DNA of 64,000 nt from Paenisporosarcina sp. FSL H8-0542 (GTDB lineage: Bacteria > Bacillota > Bacilli > Bacillales_A > Planococcaceae): NCBI RefSeq assembly GCF_038632915.1, contig NZ_CP152050.1:1209001-1273000 (forward strand), read 5' to 3'. This document shows, piece by piece, positions 38,290 to 48,333 of this stretch. Under the pieces are notes generated by a model. It was not told the DNA's origin. It made no database searches and saw only the letters and a list, made by a program, of their open reading frames with translations. The translations under genes were made by a program, and so were the position numbers. How positions within the stretch are numbered: the first letter of the stretch is position 1; each line of letters starts with the position of its first letter.

Positions 38290-39684
38290 GTGCAACTATT
38301 ATTTAAAGAACTTCAGCCGGTAGATAGCTTCATCATCCAAATGCCCAATATACTGACGGACAAGGATCGCCAGCTAGTGACGATGTTGTATAAACCTATC
38401 ATTGGTTCAGATGCGATGAGTTTGTATTGTACATTATGGGCAGAATCAGAGTGCGAAACAACTGAACAATTGACACACTATTATTTAATGGATGTGTTGA
38501 ATATGTCGTTAAAGAAAATATTTGATGCCCGTGTGTCACTCGAAGCCATTGGACTGATGAAAACGTGGAAAAAAGATGCTGACGATAAACGTCTGTTCAT
38601 TTATGAGGTAGTAGCACCCCTGGATGCAGCTTCGTTCTTCAGTGAACCGATTTTGGCCACATCTTTATATAGCGTCATACACGAAAAAGCGTATATACGT
38701 ATAAGAGAGCGCTTCGTTAAAAAGCAACCAAACTTAAACGGGTATGAGAATGTATCGCGTGACCTGCAGGACGTTTTTAAAAGCAACCATGATTACAATA
38801 AACTGGGGCATATATTTGAACCAGGGCAAATAGAGCAAACTTCCGAACGGCCGAAGAAGATTCCATTCTATTCGATGGATTTTGATTTTGATTTATTGAA
38901 ATCAGGGTTATCTGAAGTCATGATTCCTTCCAGTGTATTAACTTTATCTGTAAAGGAACTGATTGCAAAAGTAGCTTTTCTATACTCGTTAAATGCAATC
39001 GATATGCAAAAAGTGTTGATGATGGCTATTGATGATCAAAATCGCATTACGGAAGAACGTTTGAAAAAAACAGCAGCTGATTATTACAAGCTCTCTATTT
39101 CTTCTAAACCTCCAAGGTTGATGCCTAAGGCTGGTGTGCAGCGTGAAGTGGTTTCTCAGGAAGTGAAACTTTCCAAAGATCAATCACTTATTAAATATCT
39201 CGAAGAAACGCCACCACTGGAAGTGTTAAGAGATTTATCGAACGGTAAGGAGCCTTTGCCTGTAGAAGTTGATTTAGCCAATGAACTTATATTTAAATAT
39301 GGTTTTCCACCCGCAGTCGTCAATGTCTTATTACAATTCGTTCTAATCCGAGCGAAAATGAAACTGAACAAAAATTATGTGCACAAAATTGCAGCGCACT
39401 GGCAACGTGAAAACATTTCGACATGCGAACAGGCAATTGAAATTTCACGAAAAGAACATGACCAGTATATGGATTGGCAAAATTCATCAAAGACAACTTC
39501 ATATAAGCGAAAAAATGTGCGCGATGAAAAAGTGCCGGAATGGTTCTATAAAGCGAAAGAAAATCGTTCAACGAAAAAAACGGTTGAAAATGAAGTGACA
39601 GAAGATTGGGAAGCAAAAAAACAGCAATTGCTTGAAAAACTCGGTGTAACAGAGGGGCAGGCGAAAACGAATGGAACCAATTAG
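38290..39684 (+). CDS. dnaB: Replication initiation/membrane attachment protein DnaB
   Basis: Firmicutes helicase-loading accessory protein of 464 aa (unrelated to E. coli DnaB helicase). DnaD/DnaB-like N-terminal winged helix (about 1-110) and a C-terminal DnaD-like helical domain with the YYKLS and W...I motifs near 330-400, followed by a charged tail (KKTVENEVTEDWEAKKQQLL). GTG start with AGGAGG upstream. It overlaps dnaI by 14 bases, so the two loader components are coupled. Confidence 0.93.
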   Translation: MQLLFKELQPVDSFIIQMPNILTDKDRQLVTMLYKPIIGSDAMSLYCTLWAESECETTEQLTHYYLMDVLNMSLKKIFDARVSLEAIGLMKTWKKDADDKRLFIYEVVAPLDAASFFSEPILATSLYSVIHEKAYIRIRERFVKKQPNLNGYENVSRDLQDVFKSNHDYNKLGHIFEPGQIEQTSERPKKIPFYSMDFDFDLLKSGLSEVMIPSSVLTLSVKELIAKVAFLYSLNAIDMQKVLMMAIDDQNRITEERLKKTAADYYKLSISSKPPRLMPKAGVQREVVSQEVKLSKDQSLIKYLEETPPLEVLRDLSNGKEPLPVEVDLANELIFKYGFPPAVVNVLLQFVLIRAKMKLNKNYVHKIAAHWQRENISTCEQAIEISRKEHDQYMDWQNSSKTTSYKRKNVRDEKVPEWFYKAKENRSTKKTVENEVTEDWEAKKQQLLEKLGVTEGQAKTNGTN

Positions 39685-40612
39685 TGAAACGTTAAAACGC
39701 GTCGTGAATGCACCTGAATTTTCGAAGCGTTATGAAAAAATGAAAAATGAAATTCTTGAAGATCGTGGAGTTCAAGCGTTTTTATCGGAGAATGCAGAGC
39801 TTGTCAACAAAGATATGGTTGATCGTGGACTCGGGAAACTATATGAATATACTTCTCAAAATCATGACTGTGAAACCTGTGAAAATGTGGCCAGCTGCCA
39901 GAATGTCATGAAAGGCTACGTGCCGAAATTGACAATAGTCCGCGGATCTATAGACCTTGATTATGCAAGATGCAGACAAAAAACGATTGAAGATGAACGT
40001 CGTCAAGTGTCTGCAATGATTTCGAGCATGCATATGCCAAAGGATGTGTTGCAGGCAACACTTGCGACCGTTACATACGATCATAATACCCGTGTGAATC
40101 TTGGTACGGCAGCAAATGCATTTATGGAAGAAGTCAAAACGACAGGGAATTTACCTTCAAAAGGCTTTTATATCTTTGGCGAATTTGGCGTTGGTAAATC
40201 CTATGTATTAGGCGCCATGGCAAATGAACTTGCTGAACAGAAAATAAAAACAGTTCTTGTATACGTGCCGGAATTTTTACGTGAAATGAAACACGCCATA
40301 CAGGATCAGTCGCTACAGGAAAAAGTGGACTATGTAAAGAAAGCACCTGTACTTATGCTCGACGATTTAGGAGCTGAAACATTATCCAGCTGGACGAGAG
40401 ACGAAATCCTTGGGACTGTGTTGCATTATCGTATGGCAGAGAACTTACCAACTTTCATTACATCGAACTTTGACTATGACGCACTCGAAGAGCATTTAGC
40501 GTACTCTGGAAAAGGCGAACGGGAACTAGTGAAAGCAGCGCGAATCATGGAACGTATACGTTCGATAACAATTCCGATGCGACTGAGCGGGAAAAATAGA
40601 CGAGATGGATAA
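39671..40612 (+). CDS. dnaI: Primosomal protein DnaI (helicase loader)
   Basis: AAA+ ATPase of 313 aa that loads the replicative helicase. N-terminal helicase-binding domain with a Zn-binding cluster (Cys67, Cys70, Cys76, Cys101), Walker A FGEFGVGKSY (Gly170 to Ser177), Walker B VLMLDDLGAE and sensor ITSNFDYD. ATG lies inside the dnaB 3' end. A terminator follows. Confidence 0.95.
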   Translation: MEPISETLKRVVNAPEFSKRYEKMKNEILEDRGVQAFLSENAELVNKDMVDRGLGKLYEYTSQNHDCETCENVASCQNVMKGYVPKLTIVRGSIDLDYARCRQKTIEDERRQVSAMISSMHMPKDVLQATLATVTYDHNTRVNLGTAANAFMEEVKTTGNLPSKGFYIFGEFGVGKSYVLGAMANELAEQKIKTVLVYVPEFLREMKHAIQDQSLQEKVDYVKKAPVLMLDDLGAETLSSWTRDEILGTVLHYRMAENLPTFITSNFDYDALEEHLAYSGKGERELVKAARIMERIRSITIPMRLSGKNRRDG

Positions 40613-40623
40613 AGAAAAGTGTG

Positions 40624-40656
40624 ACTACCTGGACTGTTTCAGTCTGGTAGTTTTTT
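40624..40656 (+). terminator. Intrinsic terminator after dnaI
   Basis: Bulged stem ACTACCTGGACTG / AGTCTGGTAGT followed by TTTTTT. The next 240 bases (to the iron-transporter promoter) show no gene or recognised element. Confidence 0.8.
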
Positions 40657-40892
40657 TATGGGGAAATGTAAATGACAGAAGACTTGCATCTTAAACCAGA
40701 CATAAAATCCAACTGAAAATGAGAAATAATATTTTTTTTATTTTCTGCTCTATTAAATGGTGTGGTTGTTTTTACGCTTGCTGGTTCGTGCGCGGAAAGG
40801 GCAAAGTTTCCTTTTTGTAAAATCAACCTTGATAGTTAATAAATCCCTTATTTTTAGAATAATAGAAATATTAAACGCTATGTAGAGGGTGA

Positions 40893-40920
40893 TTGACATT
40901 CTCAATTACATGTCTATAAT
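40893..40920 (+). promoter_or_regulatory. Sigma-A promoter of the iron transporter operon
   Basis: Consensus TTGACA and TATAAT with 16 bases between, 57 bases before the GTG start. Confidence 0.75.
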
Positions 40921-40926
40921 TGAGAG

Positions 40927-40941
40927 TGAGAATCGTTTTCA
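40927..40941 (+). promoter_or_regulatory. Fur box
   Basis: TGAGAATCGTTTTCA matches the 7-1-7 Fur pattern TGATAATNATTATCA at 12 of 14 defined positions. It sits just downstream of the -10 box, where Fur-Fe2+ would block transcription. Confidence 0.7.
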
Positions 40942-40976
40942 ATGGTTCACTACATATACAAAGGGAGAGACATTCA

Positions 40977-42053
40977 GTGAAAAAAGCATTATTTATTGTT
41001 TTAGCTTTTGCTCTAGTCGTATTATCTGCATGTGGCAACGATACTACTTCTAAGGATACAAAGAACAAAGCAACAAAAGAAACAAACGAAACAAACGAAA
41101 GCAAAGAAGTAAACCTATACACAGCTCGTCACTATGATGTAGACGACCAACTCTACAAAAAATTCGAAGAAGAAACTGGCATCAAAGTAAATGTAATCAA
41201 AGGTGAAGCTGACGAATTACTTGAGCGTATTAAACGCGAAGGTGATGCAACTGAGGCAGATTTATTCTTGACTGCCGATGCTGGACGTTTATACCGTGCA
41301 AAAGAGGATGGGTTACTGCAAGCGGTATCAAGTGATGTTCTGGATGAACAAGTTCCAGCCAACTTCCAAGATAAAGATCAAATGTGGTACGGTTTAACGA
41401 AACGTGCTCGTGTCATTGTCTACAACAAAGAAACAGTGAAACCTGAAGAATTATCAACATATGAAGCGTTGACTGAAGACCAATGGAAAGGTCGCGTCTT
41501 GATTCGTGGCTCTGAAAATGTGTATAATCAATCTTTGTTAGCTTCTTTCATTGAAATCAATGGTGAAGAGAAAGCAAAAGAGTGGGCTGCAGGATTAGTA
41601 TCGAACTTTGCACGTGATCCTGAAGGTGGAGACCGTGATCAAGCGAAAGCAATTGCTGCAGGTGTTGGCGATGTAGCAATCATGAACACTTACTACTTTG
41701 GTCAAATGCTGAACTCTGAAGATCCAGAAGAAGTTAAAGTTGCAGAAGGCTTAGGCTTGTTCTTCCCTAACCAAGAAACGACAGGTACTCATGTTAACGT
41801 AAGTGGTGCCGGAGTTGTAAAAAATGCGAAGAACAAAGACAATGCGATCAAATTACTTGAGTTCCTATCATCTCCTGAATCTCAAGGAACATTTGCCGAA
41901 GCAAATTATGAATACCCAGTAAATGAATCAGTTGAACCGACTGAATTACTTAAATCATGGGGCGAATTCAAAGAACAAGATATTCCATTATCTGCTCTTG
42001 GTGACAACAATGCAAAATCAATTTTAATCTTCAACGAAGTTGGTTGGAAATAA
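40977..42053 (+). CDS. Iron(III) ABC transporter substrate-binding lipoprotein
   Basis: Extracytoplasmic ferric-binding lipoprotein of the FbpA/FutA type, 358 aa. GTG start at 40977 with AAGGGAGAG upstream. Signal peptide with lipobox LSAC, lipidated Cys19, then a Lys/Thr/Glu-rich linker and the binding core (VNLYTARHYDVDDQLYKKF; NTYYFGQML carries the adjacent Tyr ligands typical of ferric FBPs). A Fur box precedes it, and permease and ATPase genes follow. Iron specificity rests on these features; thiamine or phosphonate types are less likely. Confidence 0.88.
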   Translation: MKKALFIVLAFALVVLSACGNDTTSKDTKNKATKETNETNESKEVNLYTARHYDVDDQLYKKFEEETGIKVNVIKGEADELLERIKREGDATEADLFLTADAGRLYRAKEDGLLQAVSSDVLDEQVPANFQDKDQMWYGLTKRARVIVYNKETVKPEELSTYEALTEDQWKGRVLIRGSENVYNQSLLASFIEINGEEKAKEWAAGLVSNFARDPEGGDRDQAKAIAAGVGDVAIMNTYYFGQMLNSEDPEEVKVAEGLGLFFPNQETTGTHVNVSGAGVVKNAKNKDNAIKLLEFLSSPESQGTFAEANYEYPVNESVEPTELLKSWGEFKEQDIPLSALGDNNAKSILIFNEVGWK

Positions 42054-42065
42054 ACAAATCAAATG

Positions 42066-42097
42066 CCCTTGTTACGTTCAAACGTAACAAGGGATTT
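42066..42097 (+). terminator. Hairpin between binding-protein and permease genes
   Basis: Perfect 11-bp stem CCCTTGTTACG / CGTAACAAGGG with a short T-tract (ATTTCTT). Probably attenuates, giving more binding protein than permease. Confidence 0.75.
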
Positions 42098-42126
42098 CTT
42101 GCGATTGGATAAGAGGTGTTGGTGAC

Positions 42127-43758
42127 GTGCAAAGAAGATTGGCTAGTGTGAATATGTGGACGGTAGCAGCGGCAATCATTATGATTCTCCTGTTTTTACC
42201 GAATTTAACGATTGTAATGGGCGTTTTTTCTCCAGCCAATGAAAACTGGGCACATATGAAAGAATTTGTTCTAGGCTCTTTCATTAAAACCTCACTGATT
42301 TTAATTAGCACTACCGCTATACTAACGATATTCATAGGGTTGAGTCTGGCATGGTTGATTGCGCAATATCAATTCCCTTTGAGAAAATTTCTAAAATGGG
42401 CTCTTATTTTGCCTCTATCCATCCCACCTTTTATTGGTGCATATACATACCACGGGATTGTCAATTACACAGGAGTAATACAAAAGACTCTAAGAGATCG
42501 ATTCGATATGGAGCTGAATCCTTCATTTTTTGACATCATGAATCTGCCCGGAGCAATTTTTATTTATACGATGTTTTTATATCCTTATGTTTATACAATT
42601 ACCCGAATATTCTTATCCCAGCAATCTGCTTCATTGATTGAAAGTGCAAGAGTGCTCGGAAAAGGTCCTTGGCGTACGTTTTTCCAAGTCGTCATTCCGA
42701 TTTCAAGGGTTTCCATTATTGGTGGAGCAAGTTTAGTTGTGCTGGAAGTGTTAAATGATTATGGTGTGGTGAAATACTTTGGCATCCAGACATTTACGAC
42801 GGCAATATTTCAAACTTGGTTTGGTTTAGGTGATATTGAATCATCAATTAAACTTGCCGCATCCCTTATGGGGTTTGTCATCTTGATTCTATTGATTGAA
42901 AAAATATTGCGTGGAAGAAGGCAATACAGTTATTCCACCACAAAAGTACGGCCATTGCCACTTATTCAGTTGAGAGGCATGAAAGCGTTTCTTGCAACTG
43001 GTTACGGGTTGTTGATATTAAGTCTAGGATTCTTCATTCCAATAGCCCAGCTGATTGATTGGATGCTCCTGACATTTGGGACAATCCCGATGGATGAATT
43101 TCTGACTTACGTTAAGAACTCAGTAACAGTAGCAGGCATCAGTGCATTTGTGATAATTGTTTTCGCTTTGATTGTCGGAAACTTCAGTCGTTTGGTACAT
43201 AGCAAAGTAGCGAAACTGTTTCCTAAGTTAACAATTCTCGGTTACTCTATACCAGGAGCGGTGATTTCCGTAGCAGTTGTTACTGCATTTATTGCACTCG
43301 ATCGTTTTCTTGCACCTTTGTATCAAATGCTCGGTGTTGGGACAACACTTGTTCTAAGTGTAAGTTTAACGATGTTGATTTCCGCCTATATCATCCGATT
43401 CTTTGCAATTGGTTATAATTCCATTGAATCTGGATACGATAAAATTGGAACAGACTTTAGGGACGCTTCAAGACTTCTAGGTGTCGGGCCGACAAAAACG
43501 TTTTTCAAAGTAGATGTACCGATGCTGAAAGGCGCAATTATCAGCGGATATATTTTAGTTTTCATTGATATATTAAAAGAAATACCTTTAACGTTAATAT
43601 TACGTCCATTCAATTTTGATACGCTTTCAACAAAAGCATTCCAATATGCAAGTGATGAAAAAATTATGGAAGCTTCACAAGCTTCGTTATTAATTGTCGG
43701 TATTAGTGCCCTTGCCATTGTTATTTTCTATAAGTTTCTCGAAAAGGAGCCTGATTGA
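42127..43758 (+). CDS. Iron(III) ABC transporter permease (two-module)
   Basis: Integral membrane protein of 543 aa with about 12 TM segments in two BPD_transp_1 modules, the FbpB layout. Each module has an EAA-type loop: ESARVLGKGPWRTFFQVVIP and DASRLLGVGPTKTFFKVDVP. The GTG start at 42127 follows a weak AGAGGTG site. The ATPase gene begins 1 base after the stop. Confidence 0.88.
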   Translation: MQRRLASVNMWTVAAAIIMILLFLPNLTIVMGVFSPANENWAHMKEFVLGSFIKTSLILISTTAILTIFIGLSLAWLIAQYQFPLRKFLKWALILPLSIPPFIGAYTYHGIVNYTGVIQKTLRDRFDMELNPSFFDIMNLPGAIFIYTMFLYPYVYTITRIFLSQQSASLIESARVLGKGPWRTFFQVVIPISRVSIIGGASLVVLEVLNDYGVVKYFGIQTFTTAIFQTWFGLGDIESSIKLAASLMGFVILILLIEKILRGRRQYSYSTTKVRPLPLIQLRGMKAFLATGYGLLILSLGFFIPIAQLIDWMLLTFGTIPMDEFLTYVKNSVTVAGISAFVIIVFALIVGNFSRLVHSKVAKLFPKLTILGYSIPGAVISVAVVTAFIALDRFLAPLYQMLGVGTTLVLSVSLTMLISAYIIRFFAIGYNSIESGYDKIGTDFRDASRLLGVGPTKTFFKVDVPMLKGAIISGYILVFIDILKEIPLTLILRPFNFDTLSTKAFQYASDEKIMEASQASLLIVGISALAIVIFYKFLEKEPD

Positions 43759-43759
43759 C

Positions 43760-44503
43760 ATGTTTATTTCCATTCAAAATGTTTGTTTCAAATATCCAAA
43801 TACAAATCGCTCTGCACTAGACCAGTTTTCAATGAATATTGAAAAAGGGGAAGTCATCTCAATATTAGGTCGAAGCGGCAGTGGAAAAAGCACGATACTG
43901 CGTCTCCTAGCTGGACTTGAAAAGCCAACTCAAGGTACATTGACGATTCAGGATGAAGTGATTTTCGATAACAAAACATTTCTGCAACCTGAGAAGCGAG
44001 GCATAGGAATGGTGTTTCAGGATTATGCGCTGTTTCCCCATATGACGGTTGGAGAGAATATCATATTCGGTTTATTTAAAATGAAAAAAGCTGAAAAGAA
44101 AAAACGCCTCGCGGAAGTTCTTGAATTAGTTGAACTTCAGGATTATGAGAAACGTTATCCGCATCAACTTAGTGGAGGTCAACAACAACGTGTGGCGATT
44201 GCAAGGGCTATTGCGCCAAACCCACACTTGATTTTATTGGATGAGCCTTTCAGTAATTTAGATGCAGAACTGCAAGTGAAAATTCGTAAAGACTTACGTG
44301 AAATTATTAAAAAAGCAAATATTACGTCCATCTTCGTCACACATGACGAAAATGATGCCCATGCATTAGCGGATCGTATCGTTAAGCTGAAAGATGGTTG
44401 CATTGATTTAATCGGTCGCCCTTGTGATTTGCTTGGGATTCATCCCCATCCAACGCCACAATTCGTACCGGAACAAGAAGCCCGAGAATTAATGAGTGTA
44501 TAA
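43760..44503 (+). CDS. Iron(III) ABC transporter ATP-binding protein
   Basis: ABC ATPase of 247 aa. Walker A GRSGSGKST, signature LSGGQQQRVAIARA, Walker B LILLDEPFSN and switch His in FVTHDENDA. ATG 43760 preferred over an upstream start that lies inside the permease gene; AAAAGGAG is just upstream. It lacks the long C-terminal regulatory domain of FbpC/PotA-type ATPases (about 350 aa), so it is a short form. Confidence 0.9.
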   Translation: MFISIQNVCFKYPNTNRSALDQFSMNIEKGEVISILGRSGSGKSTILRLLAGLEKPTQGTLTIQDEVIFDNKTFLQPEKRGIGMVFQDYALFPHMTVGENIIFGLFKMKKAEKKKRLAEVLELVELQDYEKRYPHQLSGGQQQRVAIARAIAPNPHLILLDEPFSNLDAELQVKIRKDLREIIKKANITSIFVTHDENDAHALADRIVKLKDGCIDLIGRPCDLLGIHPHPTPQFVPEQEARELMSV

Positions 44504-44517
44504 TTTTAAATTTTCAG

Positions 44518-44546
44518 TTGCATTTGATTTCATGCAAGAGTAAAAT
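44518..44546 (+). promoter_or_regulatory. Sigma-A promoter of thrS
   Basis: TTGCAT and TAAAAT with exactly 17 bases between, immediately upstream of the T-box leader and just after the ABC ATPase stop. Confidence 0.55.
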
Positions 44547-44547
44547 G

Positions 44548-44812
44548 TCAACATAAGAATAAAGAAATGCCAAGAAGAGGACAATACTTGTCTGTACGAC
44601 TTTTTAGAGAGAGAAGCCCTGGCTGAAAGCTTCTTAAGTACGACACTCAATTTACCACCTCGGAGCAGCAACAGTGAAATCTTAGTAACTGTTGACGGTA
44701 ACGGCCCGTTAGCCGGCTCAAAGCTTCATCTTTTTAGTCCTGGACTGAAGAGAAGGAAGAAGGGTGGAACCACGAACTCAAACCTCGTCCCTTTCATAGG
44801 ACGGGGTTTTTT
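44548..44812 (+). promoter_or_regulatory. T-box riboswitch (Thr) upstream of thrS
   Basis: Leader with the T-box core AGGGTGGAACCACG (44761-44774), a stem I region containing GCTGAAAGC, and a candidate ACC (Thr) specifier in TTTACCACCTCGG (44651-44663). It ends in a terminator ACCTCGTCC / GGACGGGGT plus seven T (44782-44812). Uncharged tRNA-Thr binding is expected to favour the antiterminator and thrS expression. Confidence 0.92.
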
Positions 44813-44852
44813 TGTGTTCAATTTTAATAATAAAAACGAAGGAGTGGGGTAA

Positions 44853-46775
44853 ATGTCAGAAACAATTCAACTGAAATTTCCAGACGGCGCGATAAAGGAG
44901 TTCCCAAAAGGCACGACAACCGAAGATGTTGCAGCATCAATCAGTCCCGGCCTTCGTAAAAAAGCGTTGGCTGGTCAACTGGATAACCAACTTGTAGACT
45001 TGAAAGCGCCACTTGAGCAAGATGGTGCAATTGCCATTGTTACTGCAGGCTCAGATGAAGCGCTGGAAGTGTTGCGTCATAGTACAGCTCACTTATTGGC
45101 TCAAGCAGTAAAGCGTCTTTTCAAAGATGTGAAATTAGGCGTAGGCCCAGTAATTGAAAATGGATTCTATTACGATATCGATTCACCACAACCAATTACT
45201 GCAGAAGATTTGACGGCTATTGAAAAAGAAATGAAGAAAATCATCAATGAAAATCTTGAAATTGTACGTCACAACGTGTCTCGTGCAGAAGCATTTGACA
45301 AGTTTAAAGAGGATGAATATAAAATTGAGTTGTTGGAAGCAATTGCTGAAGATGATCAAGTATCCATTTACGAACAAGGTGAATTTTTCGACTTATGCCG
45401 TGGGGTACACGTTCCGTCTACTGGTAAGTTAAAAGAATTTAAATTACTAAGTATTGCAGGTGCATATTGGAGAGGTAACAGCGACAATAAAATGTTGCAA
45501 CGCATCTACGGAACAGCTTTCTTCACAAAAGAAGAATTGGCTGCACATCTGAAAATGCTTGAAGAAGCGAGAGAGCGTGACCACCGTAAAATCGGGAAAG
45601 AACTTAATTTATTCATGAACTCACAAAAAGTAGGTCAAGGACTGCCGATGTGGTTACCTAAAGGTGCAACAATCCGCCGCATCATCGAACGCTATATTGT
45701 CGATAAAGAAGTGAAGCTTGGTTACGATCATGTCTACACGCCAGTAATGGGCAGTGTGGAACTGTACAAAACAAGCGGACACTGGGATCATTATCAAGAC
45801 GATATGTTCCCGGTAATGAGTATGGACAATGAAGATCTAGTATTGCGTCCGATGAACTGCCCTCATCATATGATGATTTTCAAAAATGGCATTCATTCAT
45901 ACCGTAACCTGCCTATGCGCATTGCTGAGCTTGGTACAATGCATCGTTATGAAATGTCAGGTGCTTTGAGTGGTCTTCAGCGTGTACGAGGAATGACATT
46001 GAATGATGCGCATATCTTCGTCCGCCCAGATCAAATCAAAGATGAGTTCAAGCGTGTCGTTCAATTGATTATTGGTGTTTACAAAGATTTTGATATTAAT
46101 GATTACTCATACCGTTTGTCTTACCGTGATCCAGAAGATAAAGAAAAGTACTATGATGACGATGATATGTGGAACAAAGCACAAAGCATGCTGAAAGAAG
46201 CAATGGATGAGTTAAACTTGGACTACTACGAAGCTGATGGCGAAGCGGCGTTCTATGGCCCTAAATTGGATGTAATGGTCAAAACTGCAATAGGTAAAGA
46301 GGAAACGTTATCCACTGTTCAACTTGACTTCTTATTGCCTGAGAAATTTGATCTATCCTATATCGGTGAAGACGGCAAACAACATCGCCCGGTTGTCATC
46401 CACCGTGGAGTAGTATCAACTATGGAACGTTTCGTTGCTTTCCTTATCGAGGAGTATAAAGGTGCATTCCCGACTTGGCTGGCACCGGTTCAAGTTCAAG
46501 TCATCCCGGTTTCTAATGAGGTCCACTTCGATTATGCAAAAGGCGTTATCGAAAAACTCCAGGCAGCAGGCTTGCGAGTTGAGATGGACGAACGCGATGA
46601 AAAACTTGGCTACAAGATTCGTGAAGCACAGATGCAGAAGATTCCATACATGCTAGTCCTAGGTGACAAGGAGCTGGAAAGCGGCTTCGTGAATGTGCGC
46701 AAGTACGGTGAGCAGAATTCGGAAAGCATTCCATTTGACGAGTTCCTTTCACGCATTCAACAAGAAATTAACTAA
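44853..46775 (+). CDS. thrS: Threonyl-tRNA synthetase
   Basis: Class II synthetase of 640 aa. TGS domain (1-61), editing domain with [15 protein letters not shown], catalytic core with [12 protein letters not shown] (Zn ligand Cys) and C-terminal anticodon-binding domain. GAAGGAGTGG upstream of the ATG; expression controlled by the T-box leader. Confidence 0.98.
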   Translation: MSETIQLKFPDGAIKEFPKGTTTEDVAASISPGLRKKALAGQLDNQLVDLKAPLEQDGAIAIVTAGSDEALEVLRHSTAHLLAQAVKRLFKDVKLGVGPVIENGFYYDIDSPQPITAEDLTAIEKEMKKIINENLEIVRHNVSRAEAFDKFKEDEYKIELLEAIAEDDQVSIYEQGEFFDLCRGVHVPSTGKLKEFKLLSIAGAYWRGNSDNKMLQRIYGTAFFTKEELAAHLKMLEEARERDHRKIGKELNLFMNSQKVGQGLPMWLPKGATIRRIIERYIVDKEVKLGYDHVYTPVMGSVELYKTSGHWDHYQDDMFPVMSMDNEDLVLRPMNCPHHMMIFKNGIHSYRNLPMRIAELGTMHRYEMSGALSGLQRVRGMTLNDAHIFVRPDQIKDEFKRVVQLIIGVYKDFDINDYSYRLSYRDPEDKEKYYDDDDMWNKAQSMLKEAMDELNLDYYEADGEAAFYGPKLDVMVKTAIGKEETLSTVQLDFLLPEKFDLSYIGEDGKQHRPVVIHRGVVSTMERFVAFLIEEYKGAFPTWLAPVQVQVIPVSNEVHFDYAKGVIEKLQAAGLRVEMDERDEKLGYKIREAQMQKIPYMLVLGDKELESGFVNVRKYGEQNSESIPFDEFLSRIQQEIN

Positions 46776-46780
46776 AGCTG

Positions 46781-46809
46781 TTGACAACGATTTTTGTCTA
46801 TGGTATTGT
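46781..46809 (+). promoter_or_regulatory. Sigma-A promoter of infC-rpmI-rplT
   Basis: Consensus TTGACA and TATTGT with exactly 17 bases between, 6 bases after the thrS stop. Confidence 0.6.
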
Positions 46810-46844
46810 TATTAAGGTTAATGAATACAAAGTTTGTGGTATAA

Positions 46845-46985
46845 GAAGAGGCTGCCCGCTTCTCACCTGATTGACACTAGATGTAGTTGACAGGTCGGCA
46901 CACGATTGAACGTAACGTACAGCGTTGTACTTGCATATATCGGCGGGCGGACATCTACTTATGTAAATGTCCGCTCGTTTTTTTA
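46845..46985 (+). promoter_or_regulatory. L20-type ribosomal protein leader
   Basis: Structured leader before infC-rpmI-rplT, ending in a terminator hairpin (CGGGCGGACAT / ATGTCCGCTCG, 46944-46977, then seven T). In B. subtilis L20 binds the matching leader and promotes termination. Assigned from position and architecture; the L20-binding site was not traced base by base. Confidence 0.7.
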
Positions 46986-47078
46986 TTGGTCCGGAACGGC
47001 GTAACCGATTTATTGAGCATTTCGATAAACGATATGCCCAAACCATGTATTCGCGACACTACCTGGAGGTGGATTACT

Positions 47079-47597
47079 ATTAGCAAAGACATGTATGTAA
47101 ACGATGGCATTCGCGCTCGTGAACTTCGTATTATCGATCAAAATGGTGATCAATTAGGAGTTAAAACGCGTTTTGAAGCGTTAGAAATTGCCGCTCGTGT
47201 TAATTTGGATCTTGTCCTTGTGGCCCCTCAAGCCAAGCCACCAGTCGCTCGTATCATGGACTATGGTAAATTCAAATTTGAGCAGCAAAAGAAAGATCGT
47301 GAGACTCGTAAAAATCAAAAGATTATCGTATTGAAAGAGGTTCGTTTGAGCCCAACAATCGATGAACATGATTTCCAAACGAAATTACGAAATGCAATCA
47401 AGTTCCTTGAAAAAGGAGACAAAGTCAAAGCTTCTATCCGTTTTAAAGGCCGTGCAATTACGCACAAAGAGATTGGTCAACGCGTGTTAGATCGTTTTGC
47501 AGAAGCTTGTGCTGAAGTATCGACGGTTGAACAAAAACCGAAGATGGAAGGCCGTAGCATGTTCTTGGTTCTTCAACCGAAGAACGAGAAAAAGTAA
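47079..47597 (+). CDS. infC: Translation initiation factor IF-3
   Basis: Prevents premature 50S joining and proofreads start codons; 172 aa. The start is ATT at 47079, in frame with [20 protein letters not shown] and placed 7 bases after GGAGGTGG. An AUU start is a known hallmark of infC that lets IF3 repress its own translation. An upstream ATG frame (46887) would run through the L20 leader and is rejected. The C-terminal domain ends [11 protein letters not shown]. Confidence 0.94.
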   Translation: MSKDMYVNDGIRARELRIIDQNGDQLGVKTRFEALEIAARVNLDLVLVAPQAKPPVARIMDYGKFKFEQQKKDRETRKNQKIIVLKEVRLSPTIDEHDFQTKLRNAIKFLEKGDKVKASIRFKGRAITHKEIGQRVLDRFAEACAEVSTVEQKPKMEGRSMFLVLQPKNEKK

Positions 47598-47627
47598 GAT
47601 TGACGAACAGTTTAGGAGGAATTCGAC

Positions 47628-47828
47628 ATGCCAAAAATGAAAACTCACCGCGGCGCGGCTAAGCGTTTTAAAAAGACTGGTTCTGGAAAAATAAGACGTG
47701 CATCTGCATACCGCAGTCACTTATTCGCAAATAAGTCTACTAAAGCTAAACGTAAGTTACGTAAAGGTGGACTAGTTTCTTCTGGTGACTACAAACGCAT
47801 CAAATCACTTATCGCTTACATGAAGTAA
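47628..47828 (+). CDS. rpmI: 50S ribosomal protein L35
   Basis: Small basic ribosomal protein of 66 aa with the family start [20 protein letters not shown]. Ribosome site AGGAGG. Thirty bases after infC, 51 bases before rplT, in the conserved infC-rpmI-rplT operon. Confidence 0.98.
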   Translation: MPKMKTHRGAAKRFKKTGSGKIRRASAYRSHLFANKSTKAKRKLRKGGLVSSGDYKRIKSLIAYMK

Positions 47829-47879
47829 GTTAATACTCGAAACTTAAACATTCGAAATAAAAGCAGGAGGTAATGTATT

Positions 47880-48239
47880 ATGCCACGCGTAAAAGGCGGA
47901 ACAGTGACGCGCCAGCGTCGTAAAAAAGTTATAAAATTAGCAAAAGGTTATTATGGTGCTAAAAAATTACTATATAAAGTAGCAAACCAAGCAGTTATGA
48001 AATCAGGTAACTATGCTTACCGTGACCGTCGTAACAAAAAACGTGACTTCCGTAAATTATGGATCACACGTATCAATGCAGCAGCTCGCATGAATGGTCT
48101 TTCTTACAGCCGTTTAATGCACGGTTTGAAATTAGCTGGTATTGAAGTTAACCGTAAAATGTTAGCTGACCTAGCTGTTACAGACGCAGCAGCATTCACA
48201 CAATTAGCAGAAGCTGCTAAAAAATCAATGAACAAGTAA
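47880..48239 (+). CDS. rplT: 50S ribosomal protein L20
   Basis: Assembly-initiating ribosomal protein of 119 aa ([20 protein letters not shown]). Long basic N-terminal extension followed by the globular domain ending [19 protein letters not shown] upstream. Its product is expected to bind the operon leader at 46845-46985. Confidence 0.98.
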   Translation: MPRVKGGTVTRQRRKKVIKLAKGYYGAKKLLYKVANQAVMKSGNYAYRDRRNKKRDFRKLWITRINAAARMNGLSYSRLMHGLKLAGIEVNRKMLADLAVTDAAAFTQLAEAAKKSMNK

Positions 48240-48254
48240 TTTTACTTATTCAAA

Positions 48255-48285
48255 AGGCTGATGGATTTTCCATCAGTCTTTTTTT
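48255..48285 (+). terminator. Intrinsic terminator after rplT
   Basis: Stem AGGCTGATGG / CCATCAGTCT followed by TTTTTTT. Confidence 0.9.
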
Positions 48286-48333
48286 ATACTAATTCATACA
48301 TAGTAATTTTGAGGTTCTGAAGATAATGGGAAT

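Noticed and set aside
46887-47078. Upstream ATG extension of infC
   Set aside because: It runs through the L20-type leader and its terminator hairpin, and the residues are not conserved. The ATT at 47079 has the ribosome site.
47487-47720. Minus-strand open frames opposite infC-rpmI and many other shadow frames
   Set aside because: They overlap highly conserved genes on the other strand, lack ribosome sites and show no recognisable domain.
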